Below are positions 9,278-19,157 of a stretch of 64,000 nt of DNA, piece after piece. A program made the translations under genes and the position numbers. The stretch lies in contig NZ_JAUOPH010000003.1 in NCBI RefSeq assembly GCF_030546935.1, positions 186,001-250,000 on the forward strand, written 5' to 3'. This DNA is from Marinobacter sp. 2_MG-2023. GTDB taxonomy: Bacteria; Pseudomonadota; Gammaproteobacteria; Pseudomonadales; Oleiphilaceae. The first letter of the stretch is position 1; the number at the start of each line of letters is the position of its first letter. The notes below the pieces were generated by a model that did not search any database, was not told where the DNA came from, and saw only the letters and a program-made list of their open reading frames with translations.

Positions 9278-10084
9278 GTGCCTAAAAAACTGCTGACTGG
9301 ACGTTTTGCTGTCATGGCAACCTTGTTGTGCACTCTCTTGATCACAGGGTGTGTCACAACAACCGACAGCCGTTTCTCCCGCGAGGCCGATCGGCAGAAA
9401 GCCGTTGAAGGTTATGTCCAGCTTGCGACGGCTTATATCGGCCAGGGTAATATTGAGCGGGCGAGGCATCATCTTGATCGAGCGCTGGAGCTGTCTCCGG
9501 ATAGTTCTTCTGCACTGGCGGCCCAAGGGTTGATCTATAACTCAGATGGCGAGCCTGAGCTTGCAGAAAAGAGCTTCCAGCAGGCAATTTCCAACGATTC
9601 CGGTTATACACGCGCCAGAGTGTATTACGGTGCATTTTTATATTCCCAGGGGCGAATGGATGAATCCCGCGACCAGTTTCGGGCTGCGTCCAGGGACACA
9701 GAGTACAGCGATCGTGCGTCCATTTTTTATAATCTTGGTATGACCCAGGAACGACTCGGCGAGATGGATGAAGCTATAGTCTCTTATCGTCGTGCCTCCG
9801 AGTTGAGCCGTGGCGACGCCCGGTCACTGCTTTCGCTGTCCCGCGTGATGGCGGCTTCCGGCGACATGGATGGCGCTGCGCATTACTACAATCGACTGTT
9901 GCTGATCATACAAAGAACCGAAGGACTGCAGCATTCGCCTGAAAGCCTGTTAACGGGTATACGCATTGCGCGCTATCGTGGAGATGTAAACCAAGAGTCC
10001 AGCATGGTGTTGCAACTGAAAAACAAGTACCCGGAGTCAGTAGAGTATCAACAATACAAGGCGCTGATTTCCAATGACAAGTGA
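9278..10084 (+). CDS. pilW: PilW/PilF, type IV pilus pilotin lipoprotein
   Basis: A TPR-repeat lipoprotein that guides the secretin PilQ to the outer membrane and stabilises type IV pili. The GTG at 9278 is chosen because GAGGAAC lies 7 bases ahead; the in-frame ATG at 9251 has no ribosome site. The product then starts VPKKLLTGRF, giving 268 residues, with a signal peptide ending in lipobox LITG-C at about residue 24. Several TPR units follow, for example YVQLATAYIGQGNIERARHH and YNLGMTQERLGEMDEAI. The stop overlaps the next gene by 11 bases. Known as PilF in Pseudomonas. Confidence 0.92.
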   Translation: MPKKLLTGRFAVMATLLCTLLITGCVTTTDSRFSREADRQKAVEGYVQLATAYIGQGNIERARHHLDRALELSPDSSSALAAQGLIYNSDGEPELAEKSFQQAISNDSGYTRARVYYGAFLYSQGRMDESRDQFRAASRDTEYSDRASIFYNLGMTQERLGEMDEAIVSYRRASELSRGDARSLLSLSRVMAASGDMDGAAHYYNRLLLIIQRTEGLQHSPESLLTGIRIARYRGDVNQESSMVLQLKNKYPESVEYQQYKALISNDK

Positions 10085-11105
10085 TGAGATTCAACAGACT
10101 GCGTCGACGGAAACCGTTGGTCAGCAACTTAAGAAAGCTAGAGAAAGGCATGGACTAAGCGTTGCCCAGATAGCCGATGCGCAGCATTTGAGAAATGGCG
10201 TCATCCAGGCAATCGAAAATGACGATCATAGCCAGATCGACAGTGAACTTTTTCTTAAAGGCTATGTTCGGGCTTATGCAAAGCAGGTTGGTCTCGACGG
10301 GGACGCAATTATTGCGGACCTGAATCTTGAACTTGAGCCATTGCGGCAAAAGAAAGCGCGCGAACTGGAAGCCAATCCATTGGTGGATATCGAGCGGCGT
10401 AAGCGCAGAAAGCGCAGGGTTGGCAAACTGCTGTTACTTATCCTGGCGGTTCTGCTCGTAGCGGCTCTTGTTGTCATGTTTGTGGTACCTAAGTTCAGCA
10501 CCGGTGATTCCGGCGCGTCACTTTCCACAATGACGGCACCGGATGAGAGGGCTTTGGAAGCAGATTCGTTGGGTGAGTCGGAAACACTGCCAAACCTGAA
10601 CAGCGATGATCCTGAACCTGCAGTTGAAACAGCAGACGCATCTGTGAACAACGATGCCGATCAAGCTCAAGCTCAAGCTCAAACGGAGAATCTGCCAGCG
10701 ACAACAGGTGCCGAGCCGGAGGAGACCTTTGCGGCTGAAGCTGAATCGGCAACATCTGTGCAGTCCGGTGACATTGTGGAAGACCAGATACCGGTGGTTG
10801 CTCAGTCCACAGAGCCCGCGTTGGCTCAGCCATCTCTAACTGCAGATGCGAGCCCCGTATCAGGCAGGCTGGAAATAGATTTCGCCGGCGATTGCTGGGT
10901 TCAGGTGCAGGATGCGACTGGCACCCGGCTGACAAGCTCCCTGAGAAGAGCGGGTGAGAAGCTTGAAGTGACCGGAGAGGCGCCTCTGACCGTTGTGATT
11001 GGTGCTGTTAATACCGTAAAAGCGATGCGCTTCCAGGGAGAGTCTGTGGATATTGGTGATTTCCCCGTTGAGAACAACCGTGCGGAGTTCACCCTCACAA
11101 TCTGA
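10074..11105 (+). CDS. rodZ: RodZ-like cytoskeletal membrane protein
   Basis: A 343-residue protein with RodZ architecture. A cytoplasmic HTH_25 domain (about 14-85, [20 protein letters not shown]) is followed by a basic juxtamembrane stretch [11 protein letters not shown], one membrane helix (about 122-140), a low-complexity periplasmic linker rich in Ala, Glu and Gln, and a C-terminal beta domain (DUF4115, about 262-340: [18 protein letters not shown]). RodZ anchors MreB to the membrane and maintains rod shape. It is co-transcribed with pilW by an 11-base overlap and lies ahead of ispG, the common order in this group. The linker contains a small hexanucleotide repeat. Confidence 0.9.
   Translation: MTSDEIQQTASTETVGQQLKKARERHGLSVAQIADAQHLRNGVIQAIENDDHSQIDSELFLKGYVRAYAKQVGLDGDAIIADLNLELEPLRQKKARELEANPLVDIERRKRRKRRVGKLLLLILAVLLVAALVVMFVVPKFSTGDSGASLSTMTAPDERALEADSLGESETLPNLNSDDPEPAVETADASVNNDADQAQAQAQTENLPATTGAEPEETFAAEAESATSVQSGDIVEDQIPVVAQSTEPALAQPSLTADASPVSGRLEIDFAGDCWVQVQDATGTRLTSSLRRAGEKLEVTGEAPLTVVIGAVNTVKAMRFQGESVDIGDFPVENNRAEFTLTI
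10661..10683 (+). repeat. Hexanucleotide microsatellite inside rodZ
   Basis: TCAAGC repeats about three and a half times, coding QAQAQAQ in the periplasmic linker. The unit is a multiple of three, so slippage would change linker length and not the frame. Confidence 0.8.
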
Positions 11106-11140
11106 AAATTTTTGCATTAATCTATTTCGGTCCCAAGCAC

Positions 11141-12259
11141 ATGAAACACGAATCCCCGATCATAAGACGCAAATCCCGCCAGATCATGGTTGGAAATGTA
11201 CCCGTTGGCGGTGATGCGCCAATCGCGGTGCAAAGCATGACCAACACGAATACTTGCGATGTTGATGCGACGGTAGGCCAGATTGTCGCGTTGCAGGATG
11301 CAGGTGCTGATATCGTGAGGGTTTCGGTACCTTCCATGGAAGCTGCTGATGCCTTCGGAAAGATCCGCGATCGGGTTTCGGTGCCACTGGTTGCAGACAT
11401 TCACTTTGACCACAAGATTGCGCTGCGGGTTGCCGAATTAGGCGTGGATTGCCTGCGTATCAATCCAGGCAATATTGGCCGTGAAGACCGTGTGAGTGCC
11501 GTGATCAGCGCGGCGCGTGATCGTAATATTCCGATTCGCATTGGTGTGAACGCAGGCTCTTTGGAAAAGGAACTCCAGCGTAAGTATGGAGAGCCGACTC
11601 ATGACGCATTGGTTGAGTCGGCCATGCGCCATATTGACATTCTCGACCGTCATGACTTCCAGGATTTCAAGGTCAGCCTGAAAGCTTCGGAAGTTTTCAT
11701 GACGGTAGCCGCATATCGCAAAATTGCCTCCCAGATTGAGCAGCCGCTTCACCTTGGCATCACCGAGGCCGGCGGCCTCCGTTCAGGCACGGTGAAGTCT
11801 TCCATTGGCCTCGGCATGCTGCTGATGGACGGTATCGGCGATACTATTCGGGTTTCTCTGGCGGCGGACCCGGTTCAGGAGGTCAAGGTTGGTTTCGATA
11901 TCCTCAAAAGCCTGCGCCTACGCAGCCGGGGTATCAATTTTATTGCCTGTCCAAGCTGCTCTCGCCAGAACTTCGATGTTATTCAGACCATGAACGATCT
12001 GGAAGTGCGCCTGGAAGATGTGAACGAAGCTCTGGATGTTGCCATCATTGGCTGCATTGTAAATGGCCCTGGTGAAGCAAAAGTGGCGGATATCGGACTG
12101 ACCGGTGGAAGCCCCAAAAACCTGTTTTACAGGGCAGGTAAGCCGAATCAGAAGCTTGATAATGCAAGCCTTACCGATGACCTTGAGCGGTTGATTCGTG
12201 CAGAGATTGCCCAGCGCAAAGAGCAGGAAGATGCCATCATTGCGCGTTCAGACAAATGA
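11141..12259 (+). CDS. ispG: IspG, HMBPP synthase
   Basis: A 372-residue iron-sulfur enzyme of the MEP isoprenoid pathway. It converts methylerythritol cyclodiphosphate to HMBPP using reduced flavodoxin or ferredoxin. The N-terminal TIM-barrel shows [20 protein letters not shown] and [11 protein letters not shown]. The [4Fe-4S] ligands are the two Cys of [11 protein letters not shown] (near residue 270) and the Cys of GCIVNGPGE (near 305), with the final Glu ligand following. It is a [4Fe-4S] client, notable because the local isc machinery is incomplete. Start at ATG 11141 lacks a strong ribosome site. Confidence 0.97.
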   Translation: MKHESPIIRRKSRQIMVGNVPVGGDAPIAVQSMTNTNTCDVDATVGQIVALQDAGADIVRVSVPSMEAADAFGKIRDRVSVPLVADIHFDHKIALRVAELGVDCLRINPGNIGREDRVSAVISAARDRNIPIRIGVNAGSLEKELQRKYGEPTHDALVESAMRHIDILDRHDFQDFKVSLKASEVFMTVAAYRKIASQIEQPLHLGITEAGGLRSGTVKSSIGLGMLLMDGIGDTIRVSLAADPVQEVKVGFDILKSLRLRSRGINFIACPSCSRQNFDVIQTMNDLEVRLEDVNEALDVAIIGCIVNGPGEAKVADIGLTGGSPKNLFYRAGKPNQKLDNASLTDDLERLIRAEIAQRKEQEDAIIARSDK

Positions 12260-12297
12260 TCGTTTACCTCGTATTCAGAAAGATTTAAGGGTTTACA

Positions 12298-13578
12298 TTG
12301 GCTAAGATTCAGGCAATACGCGGGATGAACGATATCCTGCCAGAACAGACACCTTTGTGGCAGTTTGTTGAAGACACCGCACGCAGGGTTTTGCGGCAAT
12401 ATGGTTATCAGGAGATCCGAATGCCCGTGGTGGAGCAGACGGATCTCTTCAAGCGCTCCATCGGTGAGGTTACAGACATCGTTGAAAAGGAGATGTACAC
12501 CTTTGAGGATCGCAACGGTGACAGCCTGACTCTTCGACCGGAAGGTACCGCTGGATGCGTCCGTGCGGCAGAAGAGCACGGCTTGTTGTTTAACCAGACT
12601 CGCAGATTGTGGTACACAGGCCCCATGTTCAGGCATGAGCGGCCACAGAAGGGCCGTTACCGTCAGTTCCATCAAATCGGTGTTGAGTGTTTTGGCATTC
12701 AGGGCCCGGACATTGACGCGGAGCTGCTGATTCTCACGGCAAGGCTTTGGCAAGAGCTTGGTCTTGGCACGCATGCACGCCTTGAAATCAACTCCATTGG
12801 CTCTTCACAGGCACGCAAAGAGTTTCGTTGCGCCTTGGTGGACTACCTGGGGCAGTATAAAACGCAGCTTGATGAAGATAGTCAGCGACGCCTAGATACC
12901 AATCCGCTGCGTATTCTTGATAGTAAAGACCCGGGCACGCGCAAACTGCTTACAGACGCGCCGCGTCTGGAAAGTTATCTTGACGCCGAATCACGGGAAC
13001 ACTTCGACCAGCTCAAGAAACTTCTTGATGCAGCAGGGATTGCCTACACCGTTAACCCGGCTCTTGTTCGCGGGCTCGACTACTACGGCAAAACTGTTTT
13101 CGAATGGGTTACCGATAGTCTTGGCGCCCAGGGCACTATTTGTGCGGGTGGGCGGTACGACGGCCTGGTTGAACAGCTTGGTGGGAAACCGACGTCTGCA
13201 GTTGGCTTTGCTATGGGCCTTGAACGCCTCATTTTATTACTCGATACGCTCGGACTGGTGCCAGAGGAAGCCAACAGTAACGCGGATGTATATGTAACGG
13301 CTATGGGTGAAGCGGCGGTCGCACCGGCTCTGGCTTTTGCTGAGACTTTGCGTAACGAACTGAAAGGCCGGGTAATTGTCAGTCATTGCGGTGGTGGTAG
13401 CTTCAAGAGTCAGATGAAAAAAGCAGACAAAAGTGGCGCTCGCTACGCTGTGATTCTTGGAGAGAATGAGCTGGAGAATGCCACGGCAGGCCTCAAGCCG
13501 CTGCGATCGGGCGAAGAGCAGAGTAGCGTTGCGCAGAGTGATTTGGCAGCCGTGCTTGCGAAAGCCCTGACAAACTGA
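12298..13578 (+). CDS. hisS: Histidyl-tRNA synthetase
   Basis: A 426-residue class II aminoacyl-tRNA synthetase that charges tRNA-His. The N-terminus [20 protein letters not shown] is the family start and requires a TTG start codon at 12298, with AAGG (12287-12290) seven bases upstream. Motif 2 is seen in [13 protein letters not shown] and [17 protein letters not shown], the histidine-specific [15 protein letters not shown] near 255, and motif 3 in [15 protein letters not shown]. The C-terminal anticodon-binding domain covers about 325-426. Confidence 0.97.
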   Translation: MAKIQAIRGMNDILPEQTPLWQFVEDTARRVLRQYGYQEIRMPVVEQTDLFKRSIGEVTDIVEKEMYTFEDRNGDSLTLRPEGTAGCVRAAEEHGLLFNQTRRLWYTGPMFRHERPQKGRYRQFHQIGVECFGIQGPDIDAELLILTARLWQELGLGTHARLEINSIGSSQARKEFRCALVDYLGQYKTQLDEDSQRRLDTNPLRILDSKDPGTRKLLTDAPRLESYLDAESREHFDQLKKLLDAAGIAYTVNPALVRGLDYYGKTVFEWVTDSLGAQGTICAGGRYDGLVEQLGGKPTSAVGFAMGLERLILLLDTLGLVPEEANSNADVYVTAMGEAAVAPALAFAETLRNELKGRVIVSHCGGGSFKSQMKKADKSGARYAVILGENELENATAGLKPLRSGEEQSSVAQSDLAAVLAKALTN

Positions 13579-13620
13579 TCCGTACGAACATAAAAGTAAA
13601 AAACCATTACAGGAGTCAAC

Positions 13621-14286
13621 ATGGCGGAATTGCGCACCGAAGAAGAACAGGTACAGGCGATCAAGGACTGGTGGAAGCGGAATGGTAGTTCTCTGCTCAT
13701 TGGTATCGGTGCCGCCCTGGCGATTGTATTCGGCTGGCAGGCCTGGCAGAACCATCAGGACCAGCAGCGCGCAGAGGCAGCCAATCAATTTGCGACGCTG
13801 TTGAACGCGTTTTCCAACGAAGCCGACGAAACGTCGGGCGAGACAGTGGCTTTCGTAGCAAAAACCCTGCAAGAGGATTATACCGACAGTGCATACGCGG
13901 TATATGGAAATCTGATTCTTGCTCGTCAGCAGTTGGTTGAGGATAACGACGCCGAAGCGGCGATTGATTCGCTTGAATGGGCCCTTGGAAAAGCGGGCGA
14001 GCATAAGGCTCTGGCGCTAGTCGTTCGCAATCGCCTTGCCCGGGCGCAGTTCTCCGCTGAACAGTATGACGATGCGCTGGCCACCATTGATGGTGCTGGA
14101 AGTGTTGAAAATACAGGTGCCTTTGCGGCAATTTTCTCTGAACTACGTGGCGATATTCTACTGGCGCAGGGTAACGAAGAGGGTGCTCGGGACGCTTATT
14201 TGGCAGCTCGGGAGCAGGGTCAGCAAAGCCGTACCGGCATTCTGGAACTCAAACTGTCTGACCTGGGCGTAGGAGAGGAGGCCTGA
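13621..14286 (+). CDS. yfgM: YfgM-like ancillary SecYEG subunit (TPR)
   Basis: A 221-residue membrane-anchored protein. It starts MAELRTEEEQVQAIKDWW, has one helix (about 22-41, SSLLIGIGAALAIVFGWQAW), and a periplasmic TPR-like helical domain. In E. coli YfgM associates with PpiD and the SecYEG translocon and helps pass clients to periplasmic chaperones. A strong ribosome site, CAGGAGTCAAC, precedes the ATG. It sits between hisS and bamB as in most gammaproteobacteria, and its stop overlaps the bamB start by one base (TGATG). Confidence 0.93.
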   Translation: MAELRTEEEQVQAIKDWWKRNGSSLLIGIGAALAIVFGWQAWQNHQDQQRAEAANQFATLLNAFSNEADETSGETVAFVAKTLQEDYTDSAYAVYGNLILARQQLVEDNDAEAAIDSLEWALGKAGEHKALALVVRNRLARAQFSAEQYDDALATIDGAGSVENTGAFAAIFSELRGDILLAQGNEEGARDAYLAAREQGQQSRTGILELKLSDLGVGEEA

Positions 14287-15458
14287 TGCGGATGACTGGT
14301 AGCGGGCTAGTCCGGGCAGGCGTCTTTACAGTTTTGGCGGCGGCGTTGGGTGTTTCCGGATGCAGCACCACTGATACCTTTGAGCAGCCTGTGCCGGTTC
14401 CCGATGTGGACAGCACGGTTGAGTTCAAAACGGTGTGGAGTAAATCGGTTGGCGAGGGGCACGATGGTGACTTCCTGTACCTGTCACCATTAAATGCTGG
14501 CGAAACACTGTATGCCGCTTCTGCTGATGGTGAACTCTTAGCTCTGGATGCAGAGACAGGCAAGCTGCAATGGGAGCGTGATCTTGAAAGTCGTATCTTT
14601 GCCGGAGTTGGTGGCGATCGCACCCAGCTTTATCTGGTTACCCGTGAAGCAGACCTGATTGCACTATCCCGGGAAGACGGCAGTGAACTCTGGCGCAGCG
14701 CCTTGCCAATGGAAGCGCTAGCCGCGCCCCAGTCAAACGGTAGTTTAGTGGTCGCCCAGACCACCGATGGTAGAGTCCTCGCTTTCGATACAACCAACGG
14801 TGAGAAACGTTGGCAGTACGATGGTGTAATTCCGGCGCTGTCTTTGCGCGCCGCGGCAGAGCCTTTGGTGGGCGGTGACGTTGTGATCGCGTCGTTTTCT
14901 AACGGCAAGCTTATTGCTTTGTCGGCGGACGCCGGTCAACCGCTTTGGCAATACGAAGTGGGGCAACCGCAGGGACGTACAGAACTTGAAAGGTTGGTAG
15001 ACATTTCGGGGCAGCCGCTGGTTCTTGAGTCTGCGGTGATGGTCTCCGGGTATCAGGGAAAGCTTGCACTGGTTGATATTCGGACTGGCCAGGAAATCTG
15101 GAGCCGGAAGGCATCAAGCCTGCATTCTCCAATGATTGGCGGCGGTAATATCTACCTTTCATCTGCGAATGGTGATGTTGTTGCATACCGTGGTTCAGAC
15201 CGCAGAGAGCTATGGCTTCAAGATGCGTTGTCCTGGCGTCAGTTGACCCAACCGGCTGTGTACGAGAATTATCTTGTGGTCGGAGATTATGAGGGCTATC
15301 TACACGTGTTGTCCGCCGATGACGGAAGCCTGGTAGGCCAGAAGCGCTATGACAGCGATGGCCTTCGGGTTCCGTTTCAGCGCCTGGCGAATGGAAACCT
15401 GATGGTTTTCGGAAACGGCGGTAAGCTGTCTGTATTCAAGCTGAGGGAGCGGAACTGA
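14286..15458 (+). CDS. bamB: BamB, outer-membrane assembly lipoprotein
   Basis: A 390-residue lipoprotein of the BAM complex that inserts beta-barrel proteins into the outer membrane. The signal peptide ends in the lipobox VSG-C near residue 26. The rest is an eight-bladed beta-propeller with recurring PQQ-like blades, for example LLALDAETGKLQWERDL, VLAFDTTNGEKRWQYDG, LIALSADAGQPLWQYEVG and ALVDIRTGQEIWSRKA. The start overlaps the yfgM stop, with GGAGAGGAGG just upstream, so the pair is translationally coupled. Confidence 0.96.
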   Translation: MRMTGSGLVRAGVFTVLAAALGVSGCSTTDTFEQPVPVPDVDSTVEFKTVWSKSVGEGHDGDFLYLSPLNAGETLYAASADGELLALDAETGKLQWERDLESRIFAGVGGDRTQLYLVTREADLIALSREDGSELWRSALPMEALAAPQSNGSLVVAQTTDGRVLAFDTTNGEKRWQYDGVIPALSLRAAAEPLVGGDVVIASFSNGKLIALSADAGQPLWQYEVGQPQGRTELERLVDISGQPLVLESAVMVSGYQGKLALVDIRTGQEIWSRKASSLHSPMIGGGNIYLSSANGDVVAYRGSDRRELWLQDALSWRQLTQPAVYENYLVVGDYEGYLHVLSADDGSLVGQKRYDSDGLRVPFQRLANGNLMVFGNGGKLSVFKLRERN

Positions 15459-15474
15459 TCCGCAAGCCCTCAAC

Positions 15475-15493
15475 GCCCCGCTTAATGCGGGGC
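15475..15493 (+). other. Short GC hairpin between bamB and der
   Basis: GCCCCGC pairs with GCGGGGC over the loop TTAAT. There is no T-run after it, so it is at best a weak terminator or an mRNA end structure. Confidence 0.35.
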
Positions 15494-15519
15494 CTAAAAC
15501 GACTTTATAGCGAATTATT

Positions 15520-16941
15520 ATGACCCCAGTAATTGCCCTTGTCGGTCGGCCGAATGTTGGCAAGTCGACACTATTCAACCAGATGACGCGGTCCCGCGAC
15601 GCTCTGGTGGCAGATTTTCCTGGCCTGACCCGGGATCGTAAATACGGTGAGGGCACCTACGAAGACCAGCGTTTTATCGTTATTGATACCGGTGGTCTTA
15701 CCGGCATAGAAGAAGGGCTGGATGTCGAAATGGCACGGCAGTCGTTGCAGGCTATCGATGAGGCAGACATTGTTCTGTTTCTGGTCGACGGGCGCGCAGG
15801 GCTTATGGCGGGTGATGAGTTAATTGCTGATCACCTGCGCAGGTCGGGCAAAAAGGGCCATCTGGTGGTCAACAAGACCGATGGCCAGGACCCGGACATC
15901 GCCGCAGCCGACTTCTACAGCCTCGGATTTGATTCTATATTCATGATAGCGGCGTCCCATAACCGTGGCGTTCGTTCGATGTTGGAGTTGTTGCTTCCGT
16001 CTGAAGAAGACCGGGAGGAAGCCGATAACGCGAACAAGTACCCCGGAATTCGTATAGGCATTGTCGGCCGCCCCAATGTTGGTAAATCAACCCTGGTTAA
16101 CCGCATGCTAGGGGAAGATCGCGTGGTGGTTTACGACATGCCAGGCACTACTCGGGACAGTGTTTACATTCCCTATGAGCGGCACGAAAAGCAATACACC
16201 CTGATTGATACGGCGGGGATACGGCGGCGTAAAAATGTTAATGAGGCGGTCGAAAAGTTTTCGATAATCAAAACGCTGAAAGCCATCGATGATGCCCATG
16301 TGGTGATACTTGTGATCGATGCAAGGGAAGGGCTCGTTGATCAGGACCTGCACCTGATTGGATTTGTTCTTGATGCCGGTCGTTCTCTGGTGGTTGCAGT
16401 CAATAAATGGGACGGGATGGATCCGGAAGAGCGTGCCAGGGTAAAAGAGCAGGTGAAGCGTCGCCTGGACTTTCTTGATTACGCTGACAAGCACTATATA
16501 TCCGCGCTTCATGGATCTGGCGTGGGGGTTATGTATGAGTCGGTGGAAGCCTGCTATGAATCCGCCATGGCGAAGTGGCCGACCAACCGATTAACCACAA
16601 TTCTCGAAGATGCAATTTCCCAGCACCAACCGCCTTTGGTTCGGGGCCGCAGAATCAAGCTGCGTTATGCTCACCAGGGTGGTTCAAACCCCCCGGTTAT
16701 TGTTGTTCATGGTAATCAGACCGCAGCCTTGCCTGGCTCCTATAAACGCTATCTGGAAAATACGTTTCGCAAAGTACTTAAGGTGACGGGCTCGCCTATA
16801 AGGTTTGAGTTCCGCTCCAGTGAAAATCCTTTCGTTGGCAACGTTGACCGGAAAACGCCGCGCCAAAAGGTCAAGCAGGATAATGATCTGAAGGCAGGAC
16901 GCCGTGTGAAAAAGACCCGTCAGAAAAGCATCAAACGCTGA
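15520..16941 (+). CDS. der: Der (EngA), double GTPase for 50S ribosome assembly
   Basis: A 473-residue protein with two tandem G domains and a C-terminal KH-like domain. G1 P-loops are [13 protein letters not shown] near residue 8 and [13 protein letters not shown] near 185. G3 motifs are DTGGL and DTAGI, and G4 motifs are NKTD and NKWD. The KH-like part follows from about 360 and ends in a basic tail ([16 protein letters not shown]) thought to contact rRNA. Der is essential for maturation of the large ribosomal subunit. It is the last gene of the long forward run that starts at ndk. Confidence 0.98.
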   Translation: MTPVIALVGRPNVGKSTLFNQMTRSRDALVADFPGLTRDRKYGEGTYEDQRFIVIDTGGLTGIEEGLDVEMARQSLQAIDEADIVLFLVDGRAGLMAGDELIADHLRRSGKKGHLVVNKTDGQDPDIAAADFYSLGFDSIFMIAASHNRGVRSMLELLLPSEEDREEADNANKYPGIRIGIVGRPNVGKSTLVNRMLGEDRVVVYDMPGTTRDSVYIPYERHEKQYTLIDTAGIRRRKNVNEAVEKFSIIKTLKAIDDAHVVILVIDAREGLVDQDLHLIGFVLDAGRSLVVAVNKWDGMDPEERARVKEQVKRRLDFLDYADKHYISALHGSGVGVMYESVEACYESAMAKWPTNRLTTILEDAISQHQPPLVRGRRIKLRYAHQGGSNPPVIVVHGNQTAALPGSYKRYLENTFRKVLKVTGSPIRFEFRSSENPFVGNVDRKTPRQKVKQDNDLKAGRRVKKTRQKSIKR

Positions 16942-16957
16942 CAGGCCTTTCTATTTA

Positions 16958-16982
16958 GCGGGGCGGCTCAGGCCAGCCCCGC
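16958..16982. other. Hairpin at der/pta convergence
   Basis: GCGGGGC-GGC pairs with GCC-A-GCCCCGC over the loop TCAG, with one bulged A. It covers the pta stop codon. No T-run is present on either side, so it may protect transcript ends and is unlikely to terminate by itself. Confidence 0.35.
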
Positions 16983-19124
16983 GTCCTCTACCTGCTTTGC
17001 CTGCACCGCTGTCAACGCGATAGTAAACACAATATCCTCCACCAGCGCACCCCGTGAAAGGTCATTCACCGGTTTTCTCAGGCCCTGAAGCATCGGCCCG
17101 ACACTTACTACATTTGCGCTTCGCTGAACCGCTTTGTAGGTGGTGTTGCCGGTGTTGAGATCGGGGAAGATGAACACCGTGGCTTTACCTGCAACCTTGC
17201 TTTCTGGCGCCTTGCTCCGGGCCACACTCTCGATGGCAGCCGCGTCGTATTGCAGGGGACCATCGATAAGCAGGTCTGGCCGGCGTTCCCGGGCAATCCT
17301 TGTTGCCTCGCGCACCTTCTCCACATCATGCCCGCTTCCGGACGCTCCGGTACTGTAGCTGATCATCGCTACAATAGGTTCAATACCGAAGGCCTCAGCT
17401 GATTCGGCACTCTGAATGGCAATATCAGCGAGTTCTTCTGCGTTTGGGTCTGGGTTAATAGCGCAATCACCATACACCAGAACCTGCTGCGGCAGCAGCA
17501 TGAAGAAAACCGAGGAGACAACCCGGGCCTGTTCGTGGGTTTTGATCAGCTGCAAAGCAGGGCGCACGGTGTTGGCTGTGGTATGTATGGCGCCTGAAAC
17601 CAGCCCGTCGGCTTCATCCAGAGCGACCATCATGGTGCCCATGACGACATTGTCTTCAAGCATGGCTTCCGCCATGTCCGGGGCAAGACCCTTGTGTTTG
17701 CGCAACTCGACCATAGGTGCGACGTACTCTTTGCGCACGCGGGTAGGATCAATTATTTCAATGTCGTCAGGTAGCTCAAGACCATGTGAGGCCGCCACAC
17801 CCCGGATTTCGCTTTCGTCGCCGATTAAAGCACAGCGCGCAAGTTTGCGTTGGTGACAAATGATTGCAGCCTGGAGGGTCCGCGGTTCACTGCCTTCCGG
17901 AAGCACAATGCGCTTGTTGGCCGCCCGGGCGCGCTCGGACAGCTGATAGCGAAACGCAGGGGGGGATAGCCGGCTCTGAATCTCAACGCGGAGGTGTTCC
18001 TGAAGCCAGTCTGTATCAATATTTGTTGCAACTGTTTCCATCGCCTTTTCGACCCTGTCGGGGTCATCGACAGGGATAGCTGTCGAAAGGTTTGCCAGTA
18101 TATGTGCGGTTTCGTACGTATTTGTGGGCGAGCTGAGTACCGGCATGCCGGTGTGCAGCGCACGAGAGCAAAGATCGATTACGCGCTGATCTGGCATTAG
18201 CCCGCCCGTCAGCAGGAGGCCTGCCAGAGGCACACCGTTCAAAGCCGCAACTGCTGTCGTTACGATAATATCTTCACGATCACCGGGGGTAACCATCAGT
18301 GTTCCCGGGCTCAGGGTCTCCGTCATGTTGCGGATAGACCTTGCGCATACAGAGACCTTCTGCACCCTGCGAGTATGCATCTGGCCTTCGTATAGCACCG
18401 GGAGACCAAGCTCTCGGGCAATATCGGAGACGCGCGGAGCCAGTAAATCGGACTGCCAGGGAATTTCGCCCAGCAAGCGGAAACGACCGTCTCGGAAGAC
18501 CTTGCACGCGTTCCGGTAGTCAGGGGGTTCGCATTCGGTCTGGTTGACAGTGCTGTAGGGTTCGAGCCCCGATCGCCCAGGATCACCAAGCTTGTTGAGA
18601 ATAACTGCGATAACATCCTGCGCGGACACATCGGAAAATATACGTGCGGAGAAATCCAGTTCTTCGTCCAGTTCAGCCGCGCTACTCTTGCCCGGCGTGC
18701 TGACCAATACCACTTCGGAGCCGAGGTTTCGCGCCACTTCCACATTTAGCCGTGCTATGTAGGCTTCGCGGCGATCGGGAACCAGGCCTTCAATGATCAC
18801 TACGTCGACATTTTTGGCAACCTTTTGGTACTCACCAACCACTGTTTCCATCAACAGGTCGGCTTTTCCACGGTTCAGCCACTGTTGCGCCTTTTTCAGC
18901 GGAATGGGGTCTGGTAACTGCAGGTGGCTGCGCGAGCGCACGAAGTTAACCGATGAGTCTTTACCATCGTTATGTATGGACTCCCCCAGATTAACCGACT
19001 GGGAAAAGGGCTTGTAGAATCCAACACTGATCCCCACACGCTCCATTGCGCGCAAAAGGCCCAGGCATACTGATGTAAGCCCTGAATCTATGGATGTGGG
19101 GGCGATAAACAGGCTTTTGGCCAT
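16968..19124 (-). CDS. pta: Phosphate acetyltransferase, long three-domain form
   Basis: A 718-residue enzyme that interconverts acetyl-CoA and acetyl phosphate. Domains in order: an N-terminal P-loop-like AAA_26 domain (1-210, SLFIAPTSIDSGLTSVCLGL) related to dethiobiotin synthetase, a DRTGG regulatory domain (about 220-345), and the catalytic PTA_PTB domain (about 395-715). The catalytic domain shows RIVLPEGSEPRTLQAA, SYSTGASGSGHDVEKVREAT and FPDLNTGNTTYKAVQRS. This matches the long gammaproteobacterial Pta. It lies 33 bases after ackA in the same orientation, giving the order ackA-pta, the reverse of E. coli. Confidence 0.96.
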   Translation of the reverse strand: MAKSLFIAPTSIDSGLTSVCLGLLRAMERVGISVGFYKPFSQSVNLGESIHNDGKDSSVNFVRSRSHLQLPDPIPLKKAQQWLNRGKADLLMETVVGEYQKVAKNVDVVIIEGLVPDRREAYIARLNVEVARNLGSEVVLVSTPGKSSAAELDEELDFSARIFSDVSAQDVIAVILNKLGDPGRSGLEPYSTVNQTECEPPDYRNACKVFRDGRFRLLGEIPWQSDLLAPRVSDIARELGLPVLYEGQMHTRRVQKVSVCARSIRNMTETLSPGTLMVTPGDREDIIVTTAVAALNGVPLAGLLLTGGLMPDQRVIDLCSRALHTGMPVLSSPTNTYETAHILANLSTAIPVDDPDRVEKAMETVATNIDTDWLQEHLRVEIQSRLSPPAFRYQLSERARAANKRIVLPEGSEPRTLQAAIICHQRKLARCALIGDESEIRGVAASHGLELPDDIEIIDPTRVRKEYVAPMVELRKHKGLAPDMAEAMLEDNVVMGTMMVALDEADGLVSGAIHTTANTVRPALQLIKTHEQARVVSSVFFMLLPQQVLVYGDCAINPDPNAEELADIAIQSAESAEAFGIEPIVAMISYSTGASGSGHDVEKVREATRIARERRPDLLIDGPLQYDAAAIESVARSKAPESKVAGKATVFIFPDLNTGNTTYKAVQRSANVVSVGPMLQGLRKPVNDLSRGALVEDIVFTIALTAVQAKQVEDAGLA

Positions 19125-19157
19125 AATGGAATTCCAGATAGTTACTTTGGTAGTTCT

